Origin: Ixodes scapularis
Taxonomy: Eukaryota; Arthropoda; Arachnida; Ixodida; Ixodidae
Direction: 5' to 3'
DNA length: 64,000 nt
NCBI RefSeq assembly: GCF_016920785.2
Contig: NW_024609857.1
Span: forward strand, 62,039,349 to 62,103,348
Below, in pieces: positions 22,663 to 32,589 of the stretch. The translations under genes and the position numbers were made by a program. The notes beneath the pieces are model-generated. The model was not told the origin of the DNA and searched no databases. It saw only the letters and a program-made list of their open reading frames with translations. How positions within the stretch are numbered: the first letter of the stretch is position 1; every line of letters begins with the position of its first letter.

Positions 22663-23638
22663 CAGTCTTCTACGCGTAACTGAAAAAAAAAAATGTAACC
22701 GCTTACAATTACAATTACTTTATTGGAAAATGTAACTGAGTACAGTAATTAATTAATGCCTCACAAAAATGTAAAAATTACCAGAGAGTAACTGATTGCT
22801 TGGCCCCTGCTTTTTAACATTTTATTACAAAATAAAAAAAGGTATAGATTCGATCAAATTTGGTACATTTTGTTTCTTTTTCATATTCACATCTTGTTAA
22901 GCTTCAACATCAGTTTTCGTTCGAAGTCTCGTCAGTCATCGTTCCACGTTGCCTGGTGAAGATATCTGCCGCGACGCCAAAGACCCTCTCGACGGATGCA
23001 CTTGAGGGAAGAACAATATTGTTGCGCACAAACAATTTACGTACCAGTTCGTGGTTGCGCAGTGCTTCGACGGACGCTTCCGAGTCCTGTACGAAGCGAG
23101 GCTTCACTGTTGCGACCCCCCATTGAAAGCGTTTCAGGTGGGAGCAGGGAAAAACTGAAAAAAAATCGTCCGTACGGATTCTCCGGATTCCAGGGCACAG
23201 GAAACAAGGCACTCTCGAGAACTTGACAGGCAAAACTTCGCGAGTACTGGCATTCTAATCCTTCTCGTATCTTGGTATATTTTTTAGCTGTTCGGGTGTC
23301 GAATGTTGGTGCAACATAGACGAGTGACGCCCAAGCAGACGGAGCGATTTTTTAAATAAAAAAAAAGCTCAACTCAAAAATTTTAGGTATTTCGGAAACA
23401 TATACTATATATATATATAATGTGTAGTTTATGTATTATATGAAAGCATATATATATATTATGTAGTTTATCTAGTATATGGAAACATATAATACATAAA
23501 CATATAACTTGTAATCCATTACAGAAAAATAGTAACTGAATTACAGCGAACGTTATACCACAAAAAAAAAAGTAATTGAAGCGTTAAAATGTTATTGATT
23601 CTAAGAAATCAGTTACGCATTTTCCGGTGTATGGTCTG
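22663..23638 (-). mobile_element. hAT transposon relic
   Basis: Ends resemble each other in inverted orientation (CAGTC...GCGTAACTG left; CAGAC...GCGTAACTG right, in reverse complement). The sub-terminal regions hold the GTAACTGA/GTAATTA-type repeats typical of hAT ends. The transposase C-terminus is at 22,910-23,233. A TATATA-rich stretch lies at 23,400-23,460. No matching 8-bp duplication is visible, so the limits are provisional. Confidence 0.5.
22910..23233 (-). pseudogene. hAT transposase C-terminal (dimerisation) fragment
   Basis: Minus strand. The last about 60 residues carry the conserved hAT C-terminal dimerisation block: ELVRKLFVRNNIVLPSSASV, then ERVFGVAADIFTRQRGTMT. The family pattern is a Pro followed by Ser-Ser-Ala-x-x-Glu-Arg-x-Phe. 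The catalytic DDE regions are missing; upstream only about 45 unrelated residues are open. The usual final helix is cut short by a stop after TSNEN. It is a relic of an internally deleted hAT element. Confidence 0.7.
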
Positions 23639-23793
23639 CGAACTATACATCTTTAAAGGTTAATATTTTGTGCTGTGTGAACTAAACACAAATGCGGACA
23701 ATGCACTTTTTTTTTTTTTTGAAGGTTGATTTTTGACGTTTTGCGGATTATATTGTAAAAGCTTGGTCTGCTGGGCAAGTTGGTAGTGGACAT

Positions 23794-24393
23794 CCATATT
23801 AAAAATAGCGCAAAAGAGACGGGACAAAAAGACGAAGAAGCACACAGGACAAAAGCTAATTCATATTAAAAATAGCGCAAAAGAGACGGGACAAAAAGAC
23901 GAAGAAGCACACAGGACAAACGCTAATTCATATTAAAAATAGCGCAAAAGAGACGGGACAAAAAGACGAAGAAGCACACAGGACAAACGCTAATTCATAT
24001 TAAAAATAGCGCAAAAGAGACGGGACAAAAAGACGAAGAAGCACACAGGACAAACGCTAATTCATATTAAAAATAGCGCAAAAGAGACGGGACAAAAAGA
24101 CGAAGAAGCACACAGGACAAACACTAATTCATATTAAAAATAGCGCAAAAGAGACGGGACAAAAAGACGAAGAAGCACACAGGACAAACGCTAATTCATA
24201 TTAAAAATAGCGCAAAAGAGACGGGACAAAAAGACGAAGAAGCACACAGGACAAACGCTAATTCATATTAAAAATAGCGCAAAAGAGACGGGACAAAAAG
24301 ACGAAGAAGCACACAGGACAAACGCTAATTCATATTAAAAATAGCGCAAAAGAGACGGGACAAAAAGACGAAGAAGCACACAGGACAAACGCT
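23794..24393 (+). repeat. 67-bp tandem array, nine units
   Basis: Units start at 23,794, 23,861, 23,928, 23,995, 24,062, 24,129, 24,196, 24,263 and 24,330: an exact 67-bp period. Each reads CATATTAAAAATAGCGC, then AAAGAGACGGGAC, then AAGACGAAGAAGCACACAGG. The units are almost identical (single changes such as AAAAGC for AAACGC), so expansion is recent. There are no spacers, so this is not a CRISPR. Confidence 0.95.
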
Positions 24394-24458
24394 AGCGTTT
24401 GTCCTGTGTGCTTCTTCGTCTTTTTGTCCCGTCTCTTTTGCGCTATTTTTAATATGAA
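24394..24458 (-). repeat. Inverted copy of the 67-bp unit closing the array
   Basis: Directly after the ninth direct unit the sequence turns at the palindrome AAACGCTAGCGTTT (24,387-24,400) and runs back as a perfect reverse complement of one unit, to ATATGAA. Unit nine and this copy make a stem of about 64 bp with no loop. Confidence 0.95.
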
Positions 24459-24763
24459 TGCGGATAATATGCGACCTGTTTTTCCTAAATGTTGATATTT
24501 CATACGGCTCGGATTATACACAAGGTCATTGGTTCTGGGCTTTCTTTTTCTGTTTTAACGGAACAATTAAACAAGGTCATACTGGCACTGCTCCCCTTGC
24601 CCTCAGCCAAAATTGGCGCCAGCGGACTATACACCGGGTGCAAACTATGTAAGGGAAATCTTTTTTTTTTTTTTTTTGTCAGCTGAATTAGGTTTAATAC
24701 TGTATTCAGAGTGACCGGGGCCGGTTACTTTTGACATAAACTGTATAGGCATAATGATCTGAA

Positions 24764-25095
24764 GGGGGATCGGTGGCCGAGACAATAAAGAAAAAAAAAA
24801 GGATCGGTGGCCGAGTGGTCTAGCGCACACCAGCTCGGAGCACGTGAAGCGAAAGCTCGCGCTGCAGAACCCAGGGATCCTGGGTTCGAGCCCCACCCCT
24901 GCCCGTTTCGATCTGGATGAGCATCGTACCGGCGTGCGGTCGTGTATCACTACTGCGTGACGCACGTTAAAGACCCCAGGCTAGCGGTTTGTACCGCACT
25001 GGCTAAATTTCTCATCTACAGCTGGGAGACTCGTCGCCCCTGTGAGGCAGACCAAGTTCTAGGCTGTATAAACACACACACAACCCAATTATTAT
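24764..25095 (+). mobile_element. tRNA-derived SINE (Ruka-like), young copy
   Basis: The main body starts GGATCGGTGGCCGAGTGG at 24,801. Both Pol III promoter boxes are intact: A box TGGCCGAGTGG (24,808-24,818) and B box GGTTCGAGCC (24,883-24,892). The head resembles a class II tRNA (Ser/Leu type). It ends in an ACACAC and ATTATTATTA tail. The 12-bp sequence TAATGATCTGAA flanks it perfectly (24,752-24,763 and 25,096-25,107). Before the body, 24,767-24,781 repeats its first 15 bases, followed by an A-rich stretch, all inside the target duplication. Ruka is a known SINE of ixodid ticks; this match is from memory. Confidence 0.85.
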
Positions 25096-25114
25096 TAATG
25101 ATCTGAAATCTCCA

Positions 25115-25490
25115 AAATAAACGTCTACAGGAGTTCTAGCAAACCTTTTTTATTCACAATGTATCCACCTTTTCATCGCGTTTCTTGAGCTCATTGGCCG
25201 CCCACTTGGGATCGAAAAGCTGTAGACTGAAGTGTCTGAACTTTGAATAAAAGATCTACAGGCATTCTAGTAGTACTTGCTATCCACAACGTATCTCCAA
25301 TTTTAACGACTTTCTTCAGTTAATTGGCACGTCAATTTGGATACAAAAGGTATACACTAAAAGGTCTTAACATTGGACAAAAAGTATACAAACATTCTTT
25401 AAATCTCGAACACTTCAGTCGGCCGCCTTTCGATCCCGAGTGGTCGTACAATTAGCTGAAGAAACGTGATAAAAAGGTGGAAACAATCTC
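25115..25490. repeat. About 134-bp repeat: two direct and one inverted unit
   Basis: Unit one (about 25,115-25,249) and unit two (25,250-25,383) share the order TCTACAGG.(A/G)TTCTAG, TATCCACAA.GTATC, CGTTTCTT.AG and TTGGATC.AAA. A third unit at about 25,410-25,485 is the reverse complement of the first (TTTCGATCCCGAGTGG, CAATTAGCTGAAGAAACG). The units are diverged. Nothing coding. Confidence 0.5.
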
Positions 25491-25495
25491 AATAA

Positions 25496-26090
25496 GTAAT
25501 CTATTCACTGAATCCGCAATTGGGTACACAAATTAAATACACACTCGCTCATTTTTTTCTGTAAGACTGTTTTTTAGACATCTTTTGCGGTACACCAGTG
25601 AAATTGGCCATAGCGTCTGGGTCTCCCCTGGAGAGAGTGCTGCTCTGTACAACGTTGAAGTAAGGAGGGAAAGCAGTGGCGCAGCATACCTGCGCGTACG
25701 TCTGTTTTTCACTCGAGCTAGGACGACTCAAATGAAAGTAAAGCTCGTAAAGCTTCTGCATTTTTTTTTAAGAATATTGTTTTGCGTAAAGGTTGGTGCG
25801 GCCATTACGAAGTAAATTACACATGCAGTGCACTCCGTCATCAAATACACATCTTCCCAGAGAGTACATCACTCAGGCGAAAAATGACGAATTACTGGGC
25901 TGTGGGGGTACACGAACTCGTGCCCGCTACATTAAAAATCTAATCGATTACCAATACAAATTACCCAGCCTTTAGTGTAATCAATTACCGTTACTAATTA
26001 CTTCGTGAAAAGTAGCTCGTTACTTTACTCGTCACGTGACGAGTTCCTTTCACGTTACTTTGCTGGGATACTTCTCAAAAATAAAGAAAC
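25496..26090. other. Unassigned, with a hAT-like sub-terminal end
   Basis: Bases 25,930-26,060 hold the irregular TAATCAATTACCGTTACTAATTA style repeats and the palindrome CTCGTCACGTGACGAG near 26,028, typical of hAT element ends. No transposase and no partner end is found. Earlier bases hold nothing recognised. Confidence 0.35.
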
Positions 26091-27060
26091 AAAAAAATCG
26101 ATGTTTCTATAAATTTGCATTGCGATACGGCTTTGAATGTCCCACAGTGACGCATTATTGTGACCGTTCTAAATAATGCAAAAAATTAGAGCGATATATT
26201 TTATCTCATTAATCGGTGGAAAAAACAAAAATGCAATAGAAGCACTGCTTCCAGACCGCGCACGTTGCCTTTCGTCTTGCTTTGTTGTGTGCGCGTGAGT
26301 CTCCGAAATATTATCGTAGGTATAGAAGGCGGAGAGCGCGGGTTTTAGCAGAGCTGTGGTTGCGCTGGTGCTGAAGTTCATGAAGTCATTCTTGAATGTA
26401 CCGTGGTGCTCATGACGTTCCCGAACCGCTGGTAAAGAATTCGTCGAAAGTCGTTTCATCGACAGATCGTTTCGTCGACACTGTGACGTTTCATCGACAG
26501 TTATTTTCAAAGAGAGTTACCCGCGTTCTTTTTATCAACACATCTAACAACGTTTCACCGACAGCTTCCTTCTGTGCACATCGCTTCGGAAACCGGTATC
26601 CTAATGGTAGCTTATCAGCTGACGGTTCTACGAGGCTTGCCGTTGGCGAGGATATGGAACTACGGGGGCGCTATGTTCAGCGTGTTTTCCCCAGAGCTGT
26701 ACCAGAGCATACCAACGAAAAGCATCTGCACCGTAGGGTGCCTCAATGGCCTTCTGTTTAGGGTGATGACAACCCTTGTAGTGCACGGTGCAGACAGCGC
26801 ATGCGCTCAGAGGCAAAAATACAAATAAATCACCGAAAACAAAATGCCGCCGTAGCACAGTCAACGCCAAAAGCACTTGCAGGGAGTCGCTCTTAACGCG
26901 CTCCAGAAAACACACACACAAAAAAAAGAAAAGAAAAAAAGCGTTCGGAACAAAATTGTTAGATGGCATCACCTTAAGCAAAGCGCATATGAAGGCACCC
27001 TAGTGTACGGGTTTTTTTTACTTTATCTTTCTCAATTGAGCGCGGGGCGACGATTGGGCG
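26091..27060. other. Unassigned region
   Basis: Four TTTC(A/G)TCGACAG-like motifs cluster at 26,440-26,565. Plus-strand open frames follow (26,396-26,761; 26,574-26,828) that overlap in two frames and have no domain I know. The rest is AT-rich with an A-rich run at 26,915-26,940. Confidence 0.25.
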
Positions 27061-27063
27061 CGA

Positions 27064-28060
27064 CCACGGTGAAAGAAATACATTTAGGTGATGACTCTGG
27101 CCGCTCTTCCCGCGGGGAGCGAGCGACAGGGGCCCTAATCTCGGCACTTGGCGAAAAAGTCGGCGGCAAATCCGGCGGCTCTGATTGGCCGGCGCCAAGG
27201 TCAAGTGGGGCGTTGGCCAAAACCACGGCCACCAGATTTGTCGCAGACTTTTTTGCCAAGTGTCCAGATTAGGGCCGCAGAACGTGTTCGGAGCTAGCCT
27301 CGAACCAAAAGTAGTTAGTTCCGCGCCGCTGCGGAGGACGCCGCGTTCCCTCCTCCGCGGCCATGGTGTCGGCGGCGTAGCGTGGTCGCCTTTTTCACGG
27401 TGTGATGGTGTAGTGGTGGTGTGCGGTCAGTGGCTGGCGTCGTGTTTTTCTTTGGTGCTGTGTTGATTAAAAAACAAAAACAAATTAGTCGTTATTTGTT
27501 TATACAGCAGGAGTTTAGTCTGCCAGACATGGCGACATTGTTACCCACTGTAGATAAGCAATTTAGTCAGTGCGGTACTGTGTTGATCAAAGTTGCCACC
27601 AACGTGCACGAAGGTGAGCCTTAACCCGAAGCTGAAGAAGAAGAGGGAAGAGAACACAAATTTACCGACTCTGGCGACTAGGGGGCGGCGTGGCGGCGGT
27701 GAGGTATAGACGATTGCAAGCTGGGCGACTGGCCGCCGCCATGTCTCTGCTTGAGCAGGCACGCCCGTGCGATTACGTGCTTGCCAAAGCTACGTTCACC
27801 CGCGCGCTGCACGCGCTTGCACGCATGGGGCACCACTTGTGGCGCCATGCTTGCAATTGTCTATAAGAAGAAGCGGTGAGCGAGGAAATGTGGGACCACC
27901 GCTGGGAGAAACAACCGGAGCAGTCGGTTAGGGAGAGACCTTATACTTCGGTACCATCTGTCCCCGTGCGAGTGAAGCGCTCGGTGCGCCGCATATAATG
28001 TGGCCGCCGCATCAGACAGAGAGTCATCACCTAAATGTGTTTCTTCCACCGTGGGCACGA
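27064..28060 (+). mobile_element. Foldback composite, left unit
   Basis: Bounded by CCACGGTG.AAGAAATACATT at 27,064 and the inverted end AGAGTCATCACCTAAATG then TTCTTCCACCGTGG at about 28,018-28,058. Its inside matches the right unit (28,200-28,765) in reverse complement, including the CTCACCTTCGTGCACG and CAGAGTCCGCC parts. An extra stretch at about 27,715-27,850 and a nested MITE at 27,131-27,276 are missing from the right unit. No protein is encoded. Confidence 0.65.
27131..27276. mobile_element. MITE nested in the foldback composite
   Basis: Ends are inverted: GGCCCTAATCTCGGCACTTG on the left and, on the right, the complement with CCAAGTGTCCAGATTAGGGCC. Pairing runs about 40 bp inward (GCGAAAAAGTCGGCGGCAAAT against ATTTGTCGCAGACTTTTTTGC, allowing a few mismatches). 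Length 146 bp. Absent from the sister unit at 28,200-28,765. Confidence 0.7.
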
Positions 28061-28199
28061 CTCATGCCCAATTTTTTCTCCGCGTTCAGTCGAAGAAGAT
28101 GAAGCCGAACGCGTACGAATGCTTCGTTCGCGTTCGGCTTCACTGATTGAACCCGAGCCCTAGCCGAATGCTGACGCAACGATTGACTACACAGCCCGA

Positions 28200-28765
28200 G
28201 CCACGATGGAAGAAACATTTAGGTGATGACTCTCTGTCCGACGCGGCGACCACATTATGTTCGGCGCACCGAGCGCGCTTCACTCGCACGGGGGTAGATG
28301 GCGCCCAAGTATTGGGTCCCTCCCAAACCGACCTCTCCGGTTGTTTCACCCAGCGGTGGTCCCGCATTTCCTCGCTCACCGATTCTTGTTGTATCTCACC
28401 GACGCCACCACCAAGTCGCCAGAGTCCGCCGTAAATCTGCGCTCTCTACTTTCTTTTTCTTCTTCGGGTTAAGGCTCACCTTCGTGCACGATGGTGGCAC
28501 CTGTGATCGACACAGTAGCAAAGCAAAACACGAGGCCAGCCACTGGCCGCACACCACCACCGCACAGCGAAAAAGGCGAGCACGCTACGCCATCGACACC
28601 GTAGACGCCGAGGAGGGACCTCATACCTCAGCGCCCTCCGCAGCCCGGCGCGGACCTAACTACTCCTCATTCGAAGCTAGCTCCGAACACAATCTCGTCG
28701 CTTGCTGCCTGCGGGAAGATCGGCCAGAGTCATCGCTTAAATGTGCTTCTTCCACCATGGCCTGA
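28200..28765 (-). mobile_element. Foldback composite, right unit
   Basis: The same terminal sequence (CCACGATGGAAGAAACATTT then AGGTGATGACTCT) opens at 28,201, and its inverse closes at about 28,765. Relative to the left unit it is inverted and shorter. The 140-bp spacer between the units (28,061-28,199) has its own short inverted repeat GCCGAACGCG...CGCGTTCGGC. The region 27,064-28,765 could fold into one long hairpin. Confidence 0.65.
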
Positions 28766-29007
28766 GTGCTGGGTCAAAACACAAACATATAATCTACGTT
28801 GTTGTTGTCCTCATGGATGTAGTTCTCAATTCAGCTACTAGGGGCGCGACGAGTGGATCTCCGTCCTATGAGCGAAAAGCGAAGTGCGGAGTGACCGCGT
28901 GTAGGCACTATAGACGCTTTGCAGCAGCTGTGCATGCACGCCGCCATAACTGACCTTCAGTTTTTGTTTCCTCTTATTTTGTTTATTTCACTTCATCATT
29001 ACCGTAG
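28766..29007. other. Unassigned spacer
   Basis: No recognised feature; a T-rich stretch at 28,960-29,000 precedes the candidate splice acceptor at 29,006. Confidence 0.25.
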
Positions 29008-29108
29008 CAGGCCAGGCTATTGCAATATTAGATTCAACTGTGTCCTTTTCTAAAGCATCGGCCTTTGTAGAGGATCGTCAACTACCGTTTCAGTTGCTCG
29101 GCACCTCG
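29008..29108 (+). CDS. Candidate internal exon of an unidentified host gene
   Basis: A 101-bp stretch is preceded by a pyrimidine-rich acceptor (…CATTACCGTAG) and followed by a good donor (GTAAGA). Only one of the three plus frames is open across it. That frame (two bases completing a codon first, one base left at the end) reads GQAIAILDSTVSFSK, then ASAFVEDRQLPFQLLGTS, with protein-like composition. I do not recognise the family and see no partner exon within a few kb. It could be a chance open stretch between cryptic splice signals. Confidence 0.25.
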
Positions 29109-30191
29109 GTAAGACAAGAGAAGGTCAGCAATGGCGGCTGTAATTTGGCGCGTGTGTAAAGTGTCTATAACACAGTAGGCAAATACAACAACAACAAAAC
29201 AAACTACAAGAAGCGTAAATATGCAGGTGAGCTGGTTAGGAAACCTCAAAATCTAAAGTTATAAACCGTGAGACAGGGAGAAATAATTTGATAACGGGCA
29301 AGTACTCTGTCACTTTACATTTCTGCACACCCAAACAAAACAAAAAAGATTTAGAAAAGCCCGCTACAGTCTGGTTGCGCAGGAACCTGTTATAACGATG
29401 CCGACAAAAATATAAGCGCTAACCTCTAAAAAAGGAAAAGGAAAAGCAATCAGTGAAAGCGCGAACCTGCAGGGTCTGGACGGTGGCGAAGGTGGTGCAC
29501 GCCTCTTGCACCGCACGATTAAACGGGAGAAGTCCTTACGCGCTTCGGCTTTCCTGGTGGCCTAAATGACAACCAACTATGCGCTCACACAATCGGAAAC
29601 GTGAAGCGACGCCTCGGTCCGACTCTTTCCCCACGTGTACTAACGTCCGGCGCTAGCGTGCCCACGGTAACACCGACCAGGTCTTTGGGGCGCGCGCACT
29701 CACCATCTCAGCACGCCAGCCCTTACCTTACGATGAGCATGCAGAGAGTTATACGATTCATTCCAGTCAACCCGACGCTGTGAATGAACTCTATGTATAA
29801 CAGTATGAATGGGGACGGACCTCCTCGCTTTGTTGACGTGCCTACAAATTTTGGAGCATGTATATATGGTCCCAACGAGAGCTAGAGCGGAAAGTTTAGA
29901 TCCCAAGCTACATTATGTTTGACAGGTTAAGGCTTAACGGAGGTTGTGGCCTAAACGGTGAAACGGAGTACACAACCTACGGTCCAGGACAGAACACAGC
30001 AGCGGCCGTCTGGATCCGAGGACAAAGTGGAAATAAGAGAACACAACGTGCCAGCTCGGCCCCTTGGCATGAAGTGTAAGGGGTTGCCCAGGACAACGAC
30101 CGGAGGCTCCGCCGCCATAGAGTAAACAAACAGTAACAAAAAAAATCAGAATTATGCGAACACGATTGCAGTCATATTGTAGTTACAGTAT
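29109..30191. other. Unassigned region
   Basis: No supported gene. GC-rich islands occur at 29,440-29,740. Short minus-strand open pieces beside GTAAGG- and GTGAGT-like donors were considered and not accepted. Confidence 0.25.
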
Positions 30192-32025
30192 TCGCGACTC
30201 CAACTAACTATAGGTGGCGCCACTCATTTTCCTAAATGGCGGTTATAGTGAGGGTTGGAGATGCGTGCAGCTGTTGAGCCTGTCTAGTGTGCTGGCTTCA
30301 CTGAGCGACACAAATTATTTCTGGTAATACGAGGAAGCTAGGGTGTAATTAGCGCAGGTCACCTCTTTACCCTGAAAACAAGAACGGTGTTTAGCGTAAT
30401 ACTTACGCAAGAATGAGCGTTTTAATTCTGGAGTGAAACCGAAACTAACCTCTACTTTGAATTTAATTTCTCGGTGTAGGTCTTAATTTCGGATTCTTTC
30501 ATAACTCAAGATGTGTTTCACATCGTAGTTATTTAGTTAGAGAAGTTGTTCGCGGAAACTTTATTTGTGACATACACGTTCGATCCAGGCTGATATTTGT
30601 AGTTGTTGAAACAATCAGTGCTGATATGTGTGCGTTCTCGCAGCCTTTTCTCCCTCAGATGATTGGCATGGGAAATAATGAACTACGGGCATTTTAATGG
30701 ATTTTTGGGTATTTAAATAATTAATTGGTTTAACATTATTCCCGGCACAAGAATAAGAGAAAATTCTCATTTTTACAATATGTCCACAAAACGTATAAAT
30801 TAATAAACGCTGTTCTCAGGCAACAACCCAAAGACGGATACCGTGTCAGACAGCTGGTGTGTGCGTGTGTGTGTGTTTTTATAGCAACACGTGACGCATA
30901 GGACTTTATATTACATCCAGCGTTTGACTGTTTGTCTATCTTGATAACGATGTCAGAGTTTTTCATATGTTAACAAAAAACAAACAAAATCATACCTTTC
31001 TGGAAAAAATTATTATGGTTAAATGGCGTATTTTCATGATCTTGGTGTTAGTTGGGGGCATACATTGCCGCGATTTGTAATGATAATAATAATGATATTA
31101 AAATTCAGATATTTTAATACGTAATTTTTCAAGCTCTAATATAATTTGTTGCTTATGATCTAATTTGAAACGCGCGAACAAATATGACAATCAAAAGTGT
31201 GCTAATTCTCATCACTGGTGCCGATTGCAGCATTTTTAATTACCAATTAATAAAATAAAAATATTCTAAAATCAATGAAAACATTCTAGCTAATGTTAGA
31301 AATCCATGTAAAATTACATTAATTGCGGGTAAAGTATATTTTGCTATCAAAGTCGCGACTTTTGACAATCGGCAAAACGTCCAAAATCGCCGCCAATATC
31401 CTTCCAAACCAAATGCCACCCCCCCCCCCTCAAAAAAAAAAAAAAAAAAGAAACTCTTTTTTAATTATTGAACTTTTTATAACATTTGTTACTTCAATTT
31501 TTACTTTCCGTCGTTTAGCCAATCTCAGCCTTTTCAGTTTGAAGGAACGCCTACCTGCTTGCACGTCTGCTCACTACAGCACGTTCCGTTGGCGCTGGAA
31601 GCCGGTGAAACAGTAGTGAGCTTTAGTGCTGCGTCTACGAGTAAACGCAAGTGCTGTGTGTTTGAGTTAACTTTGTGTGTTCCACACTGCGCGTGCGCGG
31701 AGCCCGAATGGCGGTCTTGGATGGCGCATGGAGATGAGGCGCACGCACAACGTGGGGCACGCAACTCTAACGCGAACGTACAGCGCTTTCGTTTGTTTTT
31801 ATGGGCAATACTAAAACTCTCCAGTGAGGTACAAACCCATACAGGCTACAGCACTACGTTGGAACACTGAAGCGTGTTGTTTGCATTCAGAAATGACATT
31901 TCGCGAGCCATGATCGCGAGCAGTTCCGCCGTGCCTGCTCAGCAGGAGAATCGGGTTACCTTCACTAGAGCGCTTCTGGTTCCCGCCGAAGGAGGGCGAG
32001 CGTCGATCTGGAGACGCGAATAGAT
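30192..32025 (+). repeat. 1.8 kb dispersed repeat, copy A
   Basis: The whole segment is repeated in reverse complement at 60,881-62,665. Shared landmarks, in order: TCGCGACTCCAACTAACTAT, the CCAGAAATAATTTGTGTCG-type part near 30,315, the GTGTGTGTGTTTTTATAGCA part, the C-run then A-run near 31,415-31,449, the MITE at 31,618-31,819, GCGAGCCATGATCGCGAGCA, and GGAGACGCGAATAG at the far end. Divergence is visible but the match is continuous. No reading frame is conserved between the copies, so it is probably a long non-coding transposon or a segmental duplication. Confidence 0.8.
31618..31819 (-). mobile_element. MITE with GTTTTAGTATTGCG ends inside repeat copy A
   Basis: About 202 bp, related to 4,514-4,717 and 61,085-61,287. 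Left end GAGCTTTAGTGCTGCG, right end GCAATACTAAAACTC. Because copy B carries it at the same place, it was inserted before the two 1.8 kb copies separated. Confidence 0.65.
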
Positions 32026-32469
32026 TTTTCTAAACGTGACGATTAACTATAAAGTAGTCCATTACCTAAATTGTGTAATTAAATTACGTGACAAATAAGT
32101 GCCGTGAAAATGTAATGTGGCAATTTCAAAGTTACTTTAAAAAGTAATGAGTTACAGGTAATTAGTTACCTGTAACGGATTACTTCCCAGTTCGACAAAA
32201 GAGCGCTACTGCGCATACTCAGAAAACGTTCCTCAGCCCAGAAGACAAGGATGGCAGCGCGCGAAAGGCGGTTATTTGGAATGGTAGACGCATTTCTCCG
32301 AGATGCACATGAGCGCTGCAGAAAACCGCCCTTTAAAGTCAATAGAGCGACGCGCTCTTCCCGAATCTGTCAAATTTGGATCAACACATATACACTTGCG
32401 ACACACTCGAGGTTGTCTCTTAATTTTCTTGCATGCGTCTGTGATTTTTGGTTTCATTTCTTTTCATTT
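32026..32469. other. Unassigned, with a hAT-like end
   Basis: Bases 32,040-32,190 show ATTACGTGAC, AAAGTTACTTTAAAAAGTAA and GTTACCTGTAACGGATTAC, the restless repeats of hAT element ends. The rest up to the LINE 3' end holds nothing recognised. Confidence 0.35.
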
Positions 32470-32589
32470 CATTTGTTTAACCCTTAAATGCCCACAGGGG
32501 GCTTTACATAAGAGGGGGCAAATTTAAGCACTCAAAATAACACACACAAAAAAAGACTAGGATGTTTATGAACACATGCAAACAGGACG

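Noticed and set aside
23794..24458. CRISPR array
   Set aside because: The 67-bp units are contiguous and identical, with no unique spacers, and the DNA is eukaryotic.
29440..29580. Minus-strand exon reading AVQEACTTFATVQTLQ before a GT, faintly like a HEAT repeat of transportin
   Set aside because: Too short, no convincing acceptor in the same frame, and no neighbouring exon.
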